From positions 1 to 64,000 of the forward strand of contig JBBIME010000003.1 in assembly GCA_037444575.1 (NCBI GenBank): a stretch of DNA of 64,000 nt. Reading direction: 5' to 3'. The stretch is from Bacteriovorax sp037444575 (GTDB lineage Bacteria; Bdellovibrionota; Bacteriovoracia; Bacteriovoracales; Bacteriovoracaceae). The notes beneath the pieces were generated by a model. That model worked only from the letters and a program-made list of their open reading frames with translations. It was not told the DNA's origin and made no database searches. Positions 15,772 through 25,296 of this stretch are shown here, in pieces. Within the stretch, counting starts at the first letter, position 1. The number at the start of each line of letters is the position of its first letter. A program made the position numbers and the translations under genes.

Positions 15772-18700
15772 AATTGTATTTTTTTTAGCTCTATTTTTGG
15801 TGGTGAATATTGATGTCTTTGGGCAAGAGGCCTTTAAAGATTTCTTAGTTCAATCACCAAAAATTGCTAAACCTCAGAGAGGATCGCTTAAAGGTGATTT
15901 TTCAGACCTTGGTGTGAATGCTCTCAATGAGAGATCTGGGAGTTTTGTTCTCGATCTACCATTAAGTTTTCCGACTGATCGCGGATCAATGCAATTTCCT
16001 TTTAAGGTTTCTTACTCTGCTGGTTTTGGTTTTTCTGAATTTGGAATTGGGCTAGATAGTGCCCTTAAAATTAATCGCTTCAGAGAATTAGGAAAAATTA
16101 ATTTTACTGATGACGACGTCATAAGTCCATGGGGGCATCTTGTAGCTGGAAACGATGGCTTTTGGTATTCAAAAGATTTGCGATCTAAAATTCGAGCTAA
16201 GCTTAATGGGTCCATATTTAGTGTTTATTTACCAGATGGAACTGTTGCTGTTTTTGGAGATAGCGCTGATCCTATTTATACTGAAACCACGAATGCAAAC
16301 CAAGTTTTCGGTTGGTACTTAAAAAAGACCTACGACCAGCAAGGACATACGACAACTTATAGTTATAAAAAATTTCAAGCTGATGGCAAATCTTACCTCG
16401 ATAAAATATTCTATGGGGGAATTAATCAAGATTTTCAATATCAAATAGAATACCTTTACGAGAAGACAAAGAGAGACTTTACAGATTTTTCTCTTTCTAA
16501 AAAATTAGTTAAAAATAGAAGAGTCATTCGAATTAATGTAAACGCTTTGGAAGCAGGGACATTTCTAAATCGCTATTACTACAATTTCTCATATGTTGAT
16601 TCTAATAGTTCTCCTAGCTTTTATTTAAGTACAATTCAAAAATTTTTTTCGACAGGGGCCAGTGAACCACAGGTCTCTTTGACCTATGATCTTCCTTGGG
16701 AGTTTTTATCAAAGGCCACATGGGAGCGCGAACCAGCTCTTGACTCTATGGCTGATACTTTTAGAGGTCTTCTTACCAACTTGAATCAATCTTCTTTCCA
16801 AGATTTCAATAATGACGGTATTACTGATATTGAGGTCGGAAAAGGCTATCAAGAGTTTCAAAATATTAATGGAACATTTGTAGAGAGAACCCTTCCAGCT
16901 CCTACTGGAACAGTAAGTAGTTGGTGCTTATTTCCAGTTTACAATGATCGAAAGCCTCGTAAGTTTATTCAACTTCACCAAGATAATACCGAACCCTACG
17001 TTTTTGATTTTTTTACTTATAATTCAAAAAATTTATTGGAAGTCTGTTCTCTAAATGGCGAACGAGTGACCACGATTCAATTTCCCTATTTTTGGCAATA
17101 CGGACAAAAAACAATTTTTGCCGACATTAATGGTGACAGCCTTACTGACGTCATTCATCTTCGAGGTGATGCTTACGAAGTTTCCTATAATACTTCAGAT
17201 CGCTTGGCCGGAGGTCAAATATCTTTTGCAGCTCCTACAGCACCTATTCAAATAAATCTTCCGTCTACTTATAGTGCATTTTGGATAATGGATATTAATG
17301 GCGATGGGCTTGGAGACTTAGTTTTAAAAGGTGATTCGACTATCTATGTTCATTATGGTCACGCCGATGGAACTTTTGAGAAAAACTATGTGACCTTTGA
17401 TTTTTATCTTCCAAATGGCTCAATCAGTTCAAAGGACTTAGCGGATACTCAGATCAGTTGGGTAGACGTTAATAAGGATTCTCTTCCTGATATTTTGCTT
17501 CAAGGTGATGGCTTTATTACGTTGTATGTAAATACTGGATCTGGTTTTGTGAATACTTATTTGCCAGGTCTCTTTGCTAACCCACAACTTTATCAAAATA
17601 TGGTTGTTGCCAATCTTACAGGTAAGGGCGATTCCCAAATTCTAAGCTCTGTACGTTATTCAAAACAAAACTTTGTTTTAAAGTTAGATTTAGATCGCCC
17701 AAGTCTGGGACTTATGACTTCTCTTTATGATGGAAAAGGAAATGAGCTTAAGCTTGAGTATAAAAAGGCAAATGCGCAAGAAGGAGTTTCATCACGAAAA
17801 ACCATTCTCTCGAGAATGATTAAAACAACGGCTGGTAAAACTCCAGTCACTAATCGTTTTAATTTCCTTAACATTAAAAAGAATACTGTAAATAATAACT
17901 TCCTGGGCTTTAAAGATATTGAGGTTACTCAAGATAGTTTAGGGAAATCTATTTCCAATTATGACTATGATCCTAAAAATTTACATCGTCTCATCTCCAA
18001 GCTTCAATACGATATAAATAATCCAACACTAGTTCGCTTTGAAGAGACTCAATATGTTGATAAAGTTTTTGGTGTATTTACATTTCCGATGCCTCTGAAA
18101 AAAACGACAGGGATGAAAAACAATGATGGTAGTCAAAAATCAATTGTGACTACTGACTATACTTACGATGATGTAACTCTCTGTACTTTGAGTGAAATTA
18201 AATCTTCATCTACTCAGACACTTTCTAAACAAACGACTTATTATAATCTTGCCAACTTTGCTAACCATTTTTCTTGTTTAGAAAACACAATTGATCTTAA
18301 TGGAAATGGAGTAAGTCCAAATGAAACATATACTCACAAATTAGATTTAATTCGAGATAATTTAGGAAGGGTTACAGAAGTTAGAAAAGGAATTAATCAA
18401 AGCATACCACTTCAGTCCGTTGTTTACGGGGCCAATGGACTTATGAGTTCGTTAACTGAAGCAGGAAAAGGCAGTACTCAATTATTTTATGATTCTAACT
18501 ATCGCTTAAATAGAGTGATTAATCCCGATCTAACAGTAAATTCAATTTCTGGGTTTAATTCTTTAAACGACCAACCATTAAATCTAGCTCAAGTTAGGGG
18601 ATCAATACTATTTGATAATCAATTCCGGTATGACCCTCTCGCTCGTCTTTCTAAAAACTGGGATAATCTTGGATCTTTCAGCGAATCTAATCCTCACGTT

Positions 18701-21271
18701 AATTATGATTACGTCTTCGCAGGAATAAATATTCTTGGGAAAATTTTCGAAAGATCTGTTGTTGAGAAAAAAACAGGAATCTTTGGTGATAGTCAAAAAA
18801 TCATTCTTAAAACTGGAACAGACGAAGACCTGGCAACTGTATCCGAAGTTGAGGGAGCTTTTAAGGTTCAAGGACTCACTGAACTTCGTCCTGATTTAGG
18901 TTCGACTTCAAAAGTTAAAGACTATTTAGTTTCTAGTAATTTTAATTTTACGAATCTGTCGATGAGTGATCTTGATTTTTCTTATGACAGGATTGGAACA
19001 ACAAAAAATGATTTTCTTGGGATCTTGAAATCATCAGCTCAGGCCTTGCAAGTTGGAGTTACTAAAAATATTACTCATCAAGAATCAGTTCTAAATAGTG
19101 AAGTTATTCAAAATGATGTTACTAATTATGATCCGGGGTTATGGACTCAAAAAAGTGTCGATGCTTTTGGGCATATAGTTCAATTTAAAAATGAAGAAAA
19201 TCAAAGTTATAAATATGTTCATGATTCTCTCGGAAGAATTGTTGAAATTACATTTCCGGATAACACTAAACAAACGATAACCTATGATCAAGATTTAGGA
19301 GTCATATCTAAAATCACCAGAGATAATTTGGGAAGTTTTGAATACAGCTACAACTTTACGACAACGCTGTTAAGTCAGAAGCGCAGATATGACCGTTTAG
19401 GTGCTTTGCAAATTAGTGAAGACTATACTTATGATTTAATCGGAAGAGTTCTCACAAAGACATTGAGTAAAATCAATCCTGATGGCACAGTTGCTAGTTC
19501 TACTGTGTATTCATATTCATATGATGGCCTTAATTTAAATCCCACTGATAGAGTTGGACAAGCTGGATTTTTAACAGGCGTAGCTTCAAGTTCGTTTACC
19601 AAGTCTTTTGTCTATAGACCCGATGGAAAAATCATTAAAAGTATTCTGACCATACCGGGCTTTAGAGAATTTAAAACTCAATTTACTTATCTTTCCCACG
19701 GCGAGATAGAATCACGCATTCAGACAGTAAAAAATTTAGTAACGAATGCCATTGATTCAAATTATACACTAAGTAATGAGTACGATCGTTTTGGAAATAT
19801 TTTGCACTTAAAGCAAAATGGAAATTATTTTGCTCATTTTCTCTATAATGAATTCGGTCAGGTGAGTAATGTCGACATAGTTGGAAATAAGGCCATCCAA
19901 TATGGCTATGATGTTCTGACTCGTGAATCTCATGATTATGGAGAATCTTCTAATGGCAAAACAATTTTTAGCCAAACTTGGAATTATAATACTAGAGGAT
20001 TAATTGAAAGCGATTTTCTAAAAGTTGATACCAGAAACATTGCAAAAAATTACACCTATTCTCCAAGAGGATTTTTGAGTTCAATGAATCGTACTGATTC
20101 AATTGCACCAACATTTGTGACAGGTCATATCTATGATTCAAATGGATTGATGTCTAGTGAATCCAAAGACGGAGTTAATATTCCTCATACTATTGCTCTT
20201 GATCAATGGAATATTGGTGGTGTGATCTATTCTATAGATACTCTTGGAAGAGTTATCAAAAAAGATAATCGAATTTTTACTTATGGTGAAAATGGAAGAA
20301 TCTCAAATGTGAGTGGAGCAAACGTTAATCAAGCTGATTATTTTTATGATGAAGAAAACAATCCAATCTTAAAAGTTTATAAGTTTGGAAAGATCGAAGT
20401 ATACTTAGGTGATAATGCCTATGTGAATGACAGTTTCTATGAGCCGATCAAGGTTGGTTTGAGAATGGTGGGATATTTTAAAAATGGTATCTTTGTGAAT
20501 AGTTCGCAAGATCATCTCAATTCGAATGTTGTAGATGAGACGGGAGCAGTTAATTTAGCGACTGCCTATGGAGAGAGAACAACTCCTAGAACGGAAGTTG
20601 ATGAGGTAATGGACTTCACCTTAAAAGGATTTGATGCTGATCTGGATGCGGTTAGAATGGGGCATAGATATTATGATCCTAATGCGAAGATGTTTTATAC
20701 TCCGGATAATTTTTTCTTGGAAAATTCAGAGAAAATTTTAAAGAGTCCGGTTGAAGGGAACTTGTATTCGTATGCGGGGAATGAGCCGGTAAATAACTTT
20801 GATCCGAAGGGAGATAAATTAGGTCCTGATGATGTAATCGGAATTCATAATGATATAGTTAGATATTTTATTAACCCTGCAGCAATTTCGGTTAAGGTAA
20901 GTACTATTCAGTATTATAAGGAAATGAGAAATGAGGGCATGAATAATTTAAATAAAAGTACAGAGGCGATTTCAAAATATGAAAATAAACAATCCTTAAT
21001 TCTTCAAAAATATCCTAATTTGTTCAGTGGATATACATCCACTAAATCATCAACAGAGTTAGGACAAAGGGAATTATATCAAAAATATTCAGCCGAGATA
21101 AATAATTTAAATAAAAAAGTTGATATTTTTCAAAAAGAAATTGAATCCTACGATAAAAAAATTGAAAATAAAGAAAAAGAAATAAATCAACTTCAAAATG
21201 AGAATAAGGAGTATGATAAAGCTAATTCTAGTACTTCAGTGGCAAATCCAAATTATGATAAAAGCCTTTAA
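15761..21271 (+). CDS. SpvB/VCBS/Rhs-repeat protein (TcB/C-like polymorphic toxin)
   Basis: The GTG start overlaps the upstream gene. The 1836-aa product has a signal peptide (to about residue 22). It has an SpvB-like N-terminal region (GSFVLDLPLSFPTDRGSMQFPF), then four Ca-binding VCBS/FG-GAP units (DFNNDGITD about 347, DINGDSLTD about 455, DINGDGLGD about 510, DVNKDSLPD about 568). Many YD/Rhs repeats follow, then the closing core (GHRYYDPNAKMFYTPDNFF and YSYAGNEPVNNFDPKGD, ending near 1685). The variable tail (1686-1836) is Lys/Glu-rich coiled coil with no toxin motif I know. In the family the core forms a shell that releases the tail. The 3' core is duplicated at 42.7 kb. Confidence 0.92.
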   Translation: MQNKIVFFLALFLVVNIDVFGQEAFKDFLVQSPKIAKPQRGSLKGDFSDLGVNALNERSGSFVLDLPLSFPTDRGSMQFPFKVSYSAGFGFSEFGIGLDSALKINRFRELGKINFTDDDVISPWGHLVAGNDGFWYSKDLRSKIRAKLNGSIFSVYLPDGTVAVFGDSADPIYTETTNANQVFGWYLKKTYDQQGHTTTYSYKKFQADGKSYLDKIFYGGINQDFQYQIEYLYEKTKRDFTDFSLSKKLVKNRRVIRINVNALEAGTFLNRYYYNFSYVDSNSSPSFYLSTIQKFFSTGASEPQVSLTYDLPWEFLSKATWEREPALDSMADTFRGLLTNLNQSSFQDFNNDGITDIEVGKGYQEFQNINGTFVERTLPAPTGTVSSWCLFPVYNDRKPRKFIQLHQDNTEPYVFDFFTYNSKNLLEVCSLNGERVTTIQFPYFWQYGQKTIFADINGDSLTDVIHLRGDAYEVSYNTSDRLAGGQISFAAPTAPIQINLPSTYSAFWIMDINGDGLGDLVLKGDSTIYVHYGHADGTFEKNYVTFDFYLPNGSISSKDLADTQISWVDVNKDSLPDILLQGDGFITLYVNTGSGFVNTYLPGLFANPQLYQNMVVANLTGKGDSQILSSVRYSKQNFVLKLDLDRPSLGLMTSLYDGKGNELKLEYKKANAQEGVSSRKTILSRMIKTTAGKTPVTNRFNFLNIKKNTVNNNFLGFKDIEVTQDSLGKSISNYDYDPKNLHRLISKLQYDINNPTLVRFEETQYVDKVFGVFTFPMPLKKTTGMKNNDGSQKSIVTTDYTYDDVTLCTLSEIKSSSTQTLSKQTTYYNLANFANHFSCLENTIDLNGNGVSPNETYTHKLDLIRDNLGRVTEVRKGINQSIPLQSVVYGANGLMSSLTEAGKGSTQLFYDSNYRLNRVINPDLTVNSISGFNSLNDQPLNLAQVRGSILFDNQFRYDPLARLSKNWDNLGSFSESNPHVNYDYVFAGINILGKIFERSVVEKKTGIFGDSQKIILKTGTDEDLATVSEVEGAFKVQGLTELRPDLGSTSKVKDYLVSSNFNFTNLSMSDLDFSYDRIGTTKNDFLGILKSSAQALQVGVTKNITHQESVLNSEVIQNDVTNYDPGLWTQKSVDAFGHIVQFKNEENQSYKYVHDSLGRIVEITFPDNTKQTITYDQDLGVISKITRDNLGSFEYSYNFTTTLLSQKRRYDRLGALQISEDYTYDLIGRVLTKTLSKINPDGTVASSTVYSYSYDGLNLNPTDRVGQAGFLTGVASSSFTKSFVYRPDGKIIKSILTIPGFREFKTQFTYLSHGEIESRIQTVKNLVTNAIDSNYTLSNEYDRFGNILHLKQNGNYFAHFLYNEFGQVSNVDIVGNKAIQYGYDVLTRESHDYGESSNGKTIFSQTWNYNTRGLIESDFLKVDTRNIAKNYTYSPRGFLSSMNRTDSIAPTFVTGHIYDSNGLMSSESKDGVNIPHTIALDQWNIGGVIYSIDTLGRVIKKDNRIFTYGENGRISNVSGANVNQADYFYDEENNPILKVYKFGKIEVYLGDNAYVNDSFYEPIKVGLRMVGYFKNGIFVNSSQDHLNSNVVDETGAVNLATAYGERTTPRTEVDEVMDFTLKGFDADLDAVRMGHRYYDPNAKMFYTPDNFFLENSEKILKSPVEGNLYSYAGNEPVNNFDPKGDKLGPDDVIGIHNDIVRYFINPAAISVKVSTIQYYKEMRNEGMNNLNKSTEAISKYENKQSLILQKYPNLFSGYTSTKSSTELGQRELYQKYSAEINNLNKKVDIFQKEIESYDKKIENKEKEINQLQNENKEYDKANSSTSVANPNYDKSL

Positions 21272-21452
21272 AGTATGTTTTATTCATTTATTTAATAATG
21301 CTTATGCAATATCAACTGCCCTGTTGCCACGAGTGGGAGAGGGGCCCAAGCTAGTCCATAAGGAGTTAAGCTTTTCAGATATTACTTTTATTTTTATTTG
21401 CATTGGTTATATTTTGTATGTAATTAAAAAGTATTATCCTAAAAAGAAATGA
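21255..21452 (+). CDS. candidate immunity protein for the Rhs tail
   Basis: The ATG at 21255 lies inside the last codons of rhs (17-nt overlap) and gives a 65-aa protein with a C-terminal TM (ITFIFICIGYILYVIKKYY) and a polar N-terminal half. Its position directly after the variable tip is where rhs immunity genes sit. No homology is recognised and the ribosome site is weak, so the assignment rests on position only. An N-terminal signal-like stretch (FKVCFIHLFNNAYA) could instead mean a small exported protein. Confidence 0.5.
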   Translation: MIKAFKVCFIHLFNNAYAISTALLPRVGEGPKLVHKELSFSDITFIFICIGYILYVIKKYYPKKK

Positions 21453-21520
21453 ATTCTATCCAAAGTTAGTTGTGTGGAATGTCAGGCTAGATCGTAGCTT
21501 TTACATTTTATACATCTATT

Positions 21521-21597
21521 AATTTTTTCTTGGAGAATCCTGAGAAGATTTTAAAGAATCCGGTGGAAGGAAGTCTGCGTTCATTACGCGAGGATTG
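21521..21597 (+). pseudogene. decayed remnant of the rhs 3' core
   Basis: Translation from 21521 reads NFFLENPEKILKNPVEGSLRS, the same segment as FFLENSEKILKSPVEGNLYS in the full rhs protein. The match then degrades and runs into unrelated sequence. No start or upstream core remains. It marks the scar of an earlier displaced C-terminal cassette. Confidence 0.75.
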
Positions 21598-21629
21598 GGT
21601 TCTTGCTGTCTTTAAAATTGCAGGATTAC

Positions 21630-22379
21630 TTATTTTAAATCATCTGAAAGATTATTGATCCCATCAAAATCATTCATCATCCACTCGATCTCGGCCCCAT
21701 CGATGGATCCAAAATGTCTTATATTTAAGTTTGAAATATCTGCATTGTTAAATAACATTTGATAACTAGGTATTTCTGTCGATAGATAGTTATTGTTAGG
21801 TGCTTTAATGTCAAATCTTGTTATGTTGCCAGTGAGGGTAATGATATCAATAATTCCATCTTTATTTGTTATGATGCTTTCCAAGTCACCAGAGTAACAT
21901 AGCCCTGATCGAGTTAAAATATCGGCCCTTGTTTGAGCTTTAGAGTTATTAAAAGATTTCTTATACTGTCGATCAAACTTTAAAATTCTTTGCCAAGGAG
22001 TGATGTGGCTTTCAGGAACAAGTCTTGCGGCTCCCCATCCAATAAAAAAATTTAGAGCATAATTTATGATCAGAAAGAAGCCACTTCTCATTGGATCTAT
22101 TTTGTCGATCTCTGACACTAGATCTGCACCAGGAGTTGGTGGAAGTAATGATCGGATGACTAACTGCCAATCGACCGTAGCTCCGTTTATTAGATGAATA
22201 AAGTTATATAAAAGTATTGAGATTAAAAAAGAGCCTATAAAATAAATAGCAAGAAATCCATCTCTGTCTGGATTGTTTTGCTTAAGCTCAAAAACGATAG
22301 AAACTCCGCCTTTGATACATATAAGTGGAAAATAAAAATAAAGAGCGAATAGAAAAAGACTAAGAGTAATATTAGACAC
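21630..22379 (-). CDS. multi-pass membrane protein, 249 aa, unknown
   Basis: Four hydrophobic segments (about residues 5-25, 42-65, 72-88 and 100-120, the last FFLIINYALNFFIGWGAARL) are followed by a soluble C-terminal domain of about 120 residues rich in beta-type sequence (ITLTGNITRFDIKAP). No family is recognised. It follows the 72-aa gene at 22383-22601 with a 3-nt gap, and the pair points away from the CBASS operon with a shared intergenic region. It might be an accessory of the defence module or belong to the rhs remnant. Confidence 0.65.
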   Translation of the reverse strand: MSNITLSLFLFALYFYFPLICIKGGVSIVFELKQNNPDRDGFLAIYFIGSFLISILLYNFIHLINGATVDWQLVIRSLLPPTPGADLVSEIDKIDPMRSGFFLIINYALNFFIGWGAARLVPESHITPWQRILKFDRQYKKSFNNSKAQTRADILTRSGLCYSGDLESIITNKDGIIDIITLTGNITRFDIKAPNNNYLSTEIPSYQMLFNNADISNLNIRHFGSIDGAEIEWMMNDFDGINNLSDDLK

Positions 22380-22382
22380 GAT

Positions 22383-22601
22383 TTAATTCGCTGAAATAAA
22401 TTCTTCTTTGATTGAGCCATCAGCATTAAGAGATAATTTGACGGGTTTACTATTGACGAAAGTAACTACACTTTTCTTCGCTTTTAACATTGTTTTAAGT
22501 CTAGCAATGGCACTATTGTAGTCAGCAGTCCCTTTTGTAACTTTATGTTTTTTTGCTTCTTGTCCCATGAACTTTAAAAGCTTTTCTGTATTTTCTGTCA
22601 T
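22383..22601 (-). CDS. small basic protein, 72 aa
   Basis: A GGGTAAGA-type ribosome site precedes the ATG. The protein is Lys-rich and helical in its first 45 residues, then has a beta-like end (SVVTFVNSKPVKLSLNADGSIKEEFISAN). There is no signal peptide and no known domain. It is the first gene of the two-gene minus-strand unit with the membrane protein at 21630-22379. Confidence 0.6.
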   Translation of the reverse strand: MTENTEKLLKFMGQEAKKHKVTKGTADYNSAIARLKTMLKAKKSVVTFVNSKPVKLSLNADGSIKEEFISAN

Positions 22602-22707
22602 GTCTTACCCTTTGTGAGTACCTTATACATTATCTTAGCATGGATACAGTGTTGTTTGTCTATTCGGAGTAACGTAGGAAAAATTGATTGAATTATTTAC
22701 ATAGAGT

Positions 22708-22723
22708 GCCTCACTATTGAGGC
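22708..22723. promoter_or_regulatory. GCCTCA/TGAGGC hairpin in the divergent region before CBASS
   Basis: A perfect 6-bp inverted repeat with a 4-nt centre lies in the 240-bp gap between the minus-strand pair and cdnC. It lacks a T-tract, so an operator is more likely than a terminator. No regulator gene is recognised nearby, and the rest of the gap shows no gene. Confidence 0.35.
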
Positions 22724-22841
22724 TTGATAAATTTCAGTTTTTTAATCATGTATGCTAGCGATATGTAACTAGTTGATTTTAAGGTGTTATTAAATTAATA
22801 TTGTTTTCCGATCTTGACACTCAGGATAGCAATATCATCTT

Positions 22842-23837
22842 ATGCCATATTACTTTACCAAGGAACTAGGTTTGTCCAGAGAACATGTTGATCATGCAGA
22901 TCTTAAAAATTTTGCGAAAGAAAAAGTCAATTTACCTAAAGATATAGCAAGCGAATATCGAGCCCAGGCAAGAAATCTAAGAGAAAAATTGGATGGCTAT
23001 CTTTCAGAGCATCCAGATTTTACGTTAAAAAAAATGATACTTTCTGGAAGTCTCGCAAAAGGGACATCGCTTCGCACACTCAATGATATTGATGTCGCTT
23101 GTTATATTAGTGGAGCTGATGTTCCTGCAAAAACTTCAGAGCTCCTTTCATACCTTGCCGATAAATTACGAAAAGCATATCCAAATTTTAGTCCCGATCA
23201 AGTTCAACCTCGGACTTACAGCGTAACAGTTTCATTTAAAGGATCTGGATTAGATGTAGATGTTGTTCCAATTCTTTACAGTGGAGATGTGAATTGGTTT
23301 GGAAATCTTGTTAGTCAGGATGATGGATCGCTTTTAAAAACGAATATTCTTTATCATCTTGAATTTATCGGAAAACGAAAGCAGAGACATGAAGAAGATT
23401 TTTCACAGATCGTTCGACTGGTAAAACATTGGGCGAAAAACCTAAAACAAGAAAATGAAAACTTTCGTTTTAAATCGTTCATGATTGAATTGATTTTAGC
23501 TCATTTGGCAGATCAAGGAGTTGACTTCTCTGATTATCCAGAAGCCTTACAGCACTTCTTTACGTATATTGCAAAATCGCAACTGAAAGAGAAAATAATT
23601 TTTACAGATTACTATTCAGCTTCTGAAGTGAAATCTACCACTGCCCGTGTTCAAATCTACGACCCCGTAAATTCTTTAAATAATGTAGCGTCGAGATACA
23701 CTGATGCCGAGGCTAACGCTATCGTGGAGGCAGCTCTTGATGCAGGAGATGCGATCGATGCCGCCTTAACAGCTACAACAAAACAAAAAACATTATACTA
23801 TTGGCAAAAAGTTTTTGGACCAGGATTCCAAATTTAA
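22842..23837 (+). CDS. cdnC: CD-NTase CdnC of a type III CBASS system
   Basis: This 331-aa SMODS-type nucleotidyltransferase makes a cyclic oligonucleotide alarm on phage infection; in the family CdnC makes cyclic tri-adenylate. Visible are SGSLAKGT (68-75), the metal ligands in NDID (D82, D84) and the third acid in LDVDVVP (D138/D140), so it is catalytically intact. The EHVDH start, SPDQVQPRTYSVTVSF, FRFKSFMIELILA, and the closing TTKQKTLYYWQKVFGPGFQ match the CdnC clade closely. It is the first of four genes spaced by 8 nt or overlapping. In known systems the HORMA protein must bind it before it is active. Confidence 0.95.
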   Translation: MPYYFTKELGLSREHVDHADLKNFAKEKVNLPKDIASEYRAQARNLREKLDGYLSEHPDFTLKKMILSGSLAKGTSLRTLNDIDVACYISGADVPAKTSELLSYLADKLRKAYPNFSPDQVQPRTYSVTVSFKGSGLDVDVVPILYSGDVNWFGNLVSQDDGSLLKTNILYHLEFIGKRKQRHEEDFSQIVRLVKHWAKNLKQENENFRFKSFMIELILAHLADQGVDFSDYPEALQHFFTYIAKSQLKEKIIFTDYYSASEVKSTTARVQIYDPVNSLNNVASRYTDAEANAIVEAALDAGDAIDAALTATTKQKTLYYWQKVFGPGFQI

Positions 23838-23845
23838 GAGGGAAA

Positions 23846-24358
23846 ATGACAACATATACATTATCGGAAACGACAACATTCACAATTACTCATGCGAAAT
23901 ATATCGCTTCAAAAGTTCATGCTGACTTAAAAAGAATACAGCGTTTTTATAATTCTCCAACTGATCAAGAGATAGCAAAATATGAAGCCGAACTTTCTGA
24001 AATTTTAAAAGCTGGATACTTAAAAGATGTTACTTACGGGTTTAAGAAAGATTCTCAATGGATCGAGCCAACACTAATTTATACAGCAAAAGATTTAAGT
24101 AACGGAGCAATAGATGATGATCCTGGTAGAATACGATCAGGTATGAATGTTACTGGTGCCTCTTTTTCGAGTTTTTTAAATTACAACGATGCTTGGTGGA
24201 AATTAAGTGAAAATCAGAAATCTGCTTTTAAATTGGGATTACCTATTCAAAGAAGTACAGGAAGTGAGCCAGCAATAAATGGATATTTAGAACAAGATCG
24301 ATCATATTCTTCAGGTGGAAAATCTTTAGACAGATCGACCGTTAGGAGTATTCAGTAA
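23846..24358 (+). CDS. cap7: HORMA-domain CBASS regulator (Cap7)
   Basis: The start at MTTYTLSETTTFT is chosen because AGAGGG lies just upstream and 8 nt separate it from the cdnC stop; the longer frame from 23801 would run inside cdnC. The 170-aa product fits single-HORMA proteins of type III CBASS. Such proteins detect a phage peptide in their closed state and activate the CD-NTase. The family call rests on size, the FTITHAKYIASKVHADLKRIQ helix and operon position; the C-terminal safety-belt part (about 120-170) is Gly/Ser-rich. Its stop overlaps the TRIP13-like gene start (TAATG). Confidence 0.88.
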   Translation: MTTYTLSETTTFTITHAKYIASKVHADLKRIQRFYNSPTDQEIAKYEAELSEILKAGYLKDVTYGFKKDSQWIEPTLIYTAKDLSNGAIDDDPGRIRSGMNVTGASFSSFLNYNDAWWKLSENQKSAFKLGLPIQRSTGSEPAINGYLEQDRSYSSGGKSLDRSTVRSIQ

Positions 24359-25296
24359 TGGCCAAGCTAACATTAGATGAATTATTTGAAAAACGATTGA
24401 GCTATCCAGATCCCGATTTAAATAAAAGGCTTTCTAGACTTGTGGGACTCGATGATCATAAAGACAGACTTTCAAAAGTTTTAAGTTTATTGGTAAATCC
24501 AGAAGGACTTATAGCTTGGGCAAAAGAGCATCATCCAGAAGCAAAAAATGCACTAGATTACGTTCTAAGAAGAACGCCATTAGTGGTTTTAGCAGGAGAT
24601 GTTGGTTCTGGAAAAACTGAATTGGCAGAAACAATAGGTGATATTGTTGCTCGAAAAGAAAAAATTGAAATAACTCTTTTTCCATTAAGTCTTTCATCTA
24701 GAGGTGAAGGAAGAGTCGGAGAAATGACTCAGTTAATTTCTTCTGCTTTTGATATTGCTTTTGAAGCAGCTACTAAGCTCAAAGGTAACCCTGGTGGAAA
24801 GTCGAGAGGGGCAGTCATTCTTTTAATTGATGAGGCAGATGCTTTAGCACAATCGAGAGAGGCCTCTCAAATGCATCATGAAGATAAGGCCGGAGTAAAT
24901 GCATTTATTAGGGGAATTGACCGTTTAGCAAAAGGGAATTTACCTGTTGCAGTTATAATGTGTACAAATAGATTAAATTCTTTAGACCCAGCTGTAAGGC
25001 GTAGAGCCGCTGATATTCTTGTTTTTGAAAGACCGACAGATAAGCAAAGACATTATATTTTTGAAACAACTCTTGGACAGCTAGGAATCTCTAGTAGCTC
25101 TATTACTGCTTTGGTAAAAGAAACAGGCCCCATTTCAGGCCGAGAGTATGGTTATACTTTTTCTGATATAACTCAACGTTTAATTCCTGCAATCATCTTA
25201 GATGCTTATCCTCATGGGCCAGTAAAGAATGAAAGAATATTAGAGTTAGCTAAAAAAATTATTCCTACTTCTCCTTTCAAGGAGCAAGCAATATGA
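24358..25296 (+). CDS. cap6: TRIP13/Pch2-like AAA+ remodeller (Cap6)
   Basis: This 312-aa AAA+ protein has Walker A GDVGSGKT (80-87), Walker B LLIDEAD (about 155-161), sensor-1 Asn204 (MCTNRLNS) and an Arg-rich finger (RRR, 214-216). In type III CBASS it pulls HORMA proteins open and so shuts the alarm off in uninfected cells. It is coupled by TAATG to the HORMA gene and by ATGA to nucC. All ATPase motifs are intact. Confidence 0.93.
   Translation: MAKLTLDELFEKRLSYPDPDLNKRLSRLVGLDDHKDRLSKVLSLLVNPEGLIAWAKEHHPEAKNALDYVLRRTPLVVLAGDVGSGKTELAETIGDIVARKEKIEITLFPLSLSSRGEGRVGEMTQLISSAFDIAFEAATKLKGNPGGKSRGAVILLIDEADALAQSREASQMHHEDKAGVNAFIRGIDRLAKGNLPVAVIMCTNRLNSLDPAVRRRAADILVFERPTDKQRHYIFETTLGQLGISSSSITALVKETGPISGREYGYTFSDITQRLIPAIILDAYPHGPVKNERILELAKKIIPTSPFKEQAI

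Noticed and set aside
22814..22819. TTGACA as -35 box of the CBASS operon
   Set aside because: It lies only 23 bp before the ATG, leaving no room for a -10 and leader.
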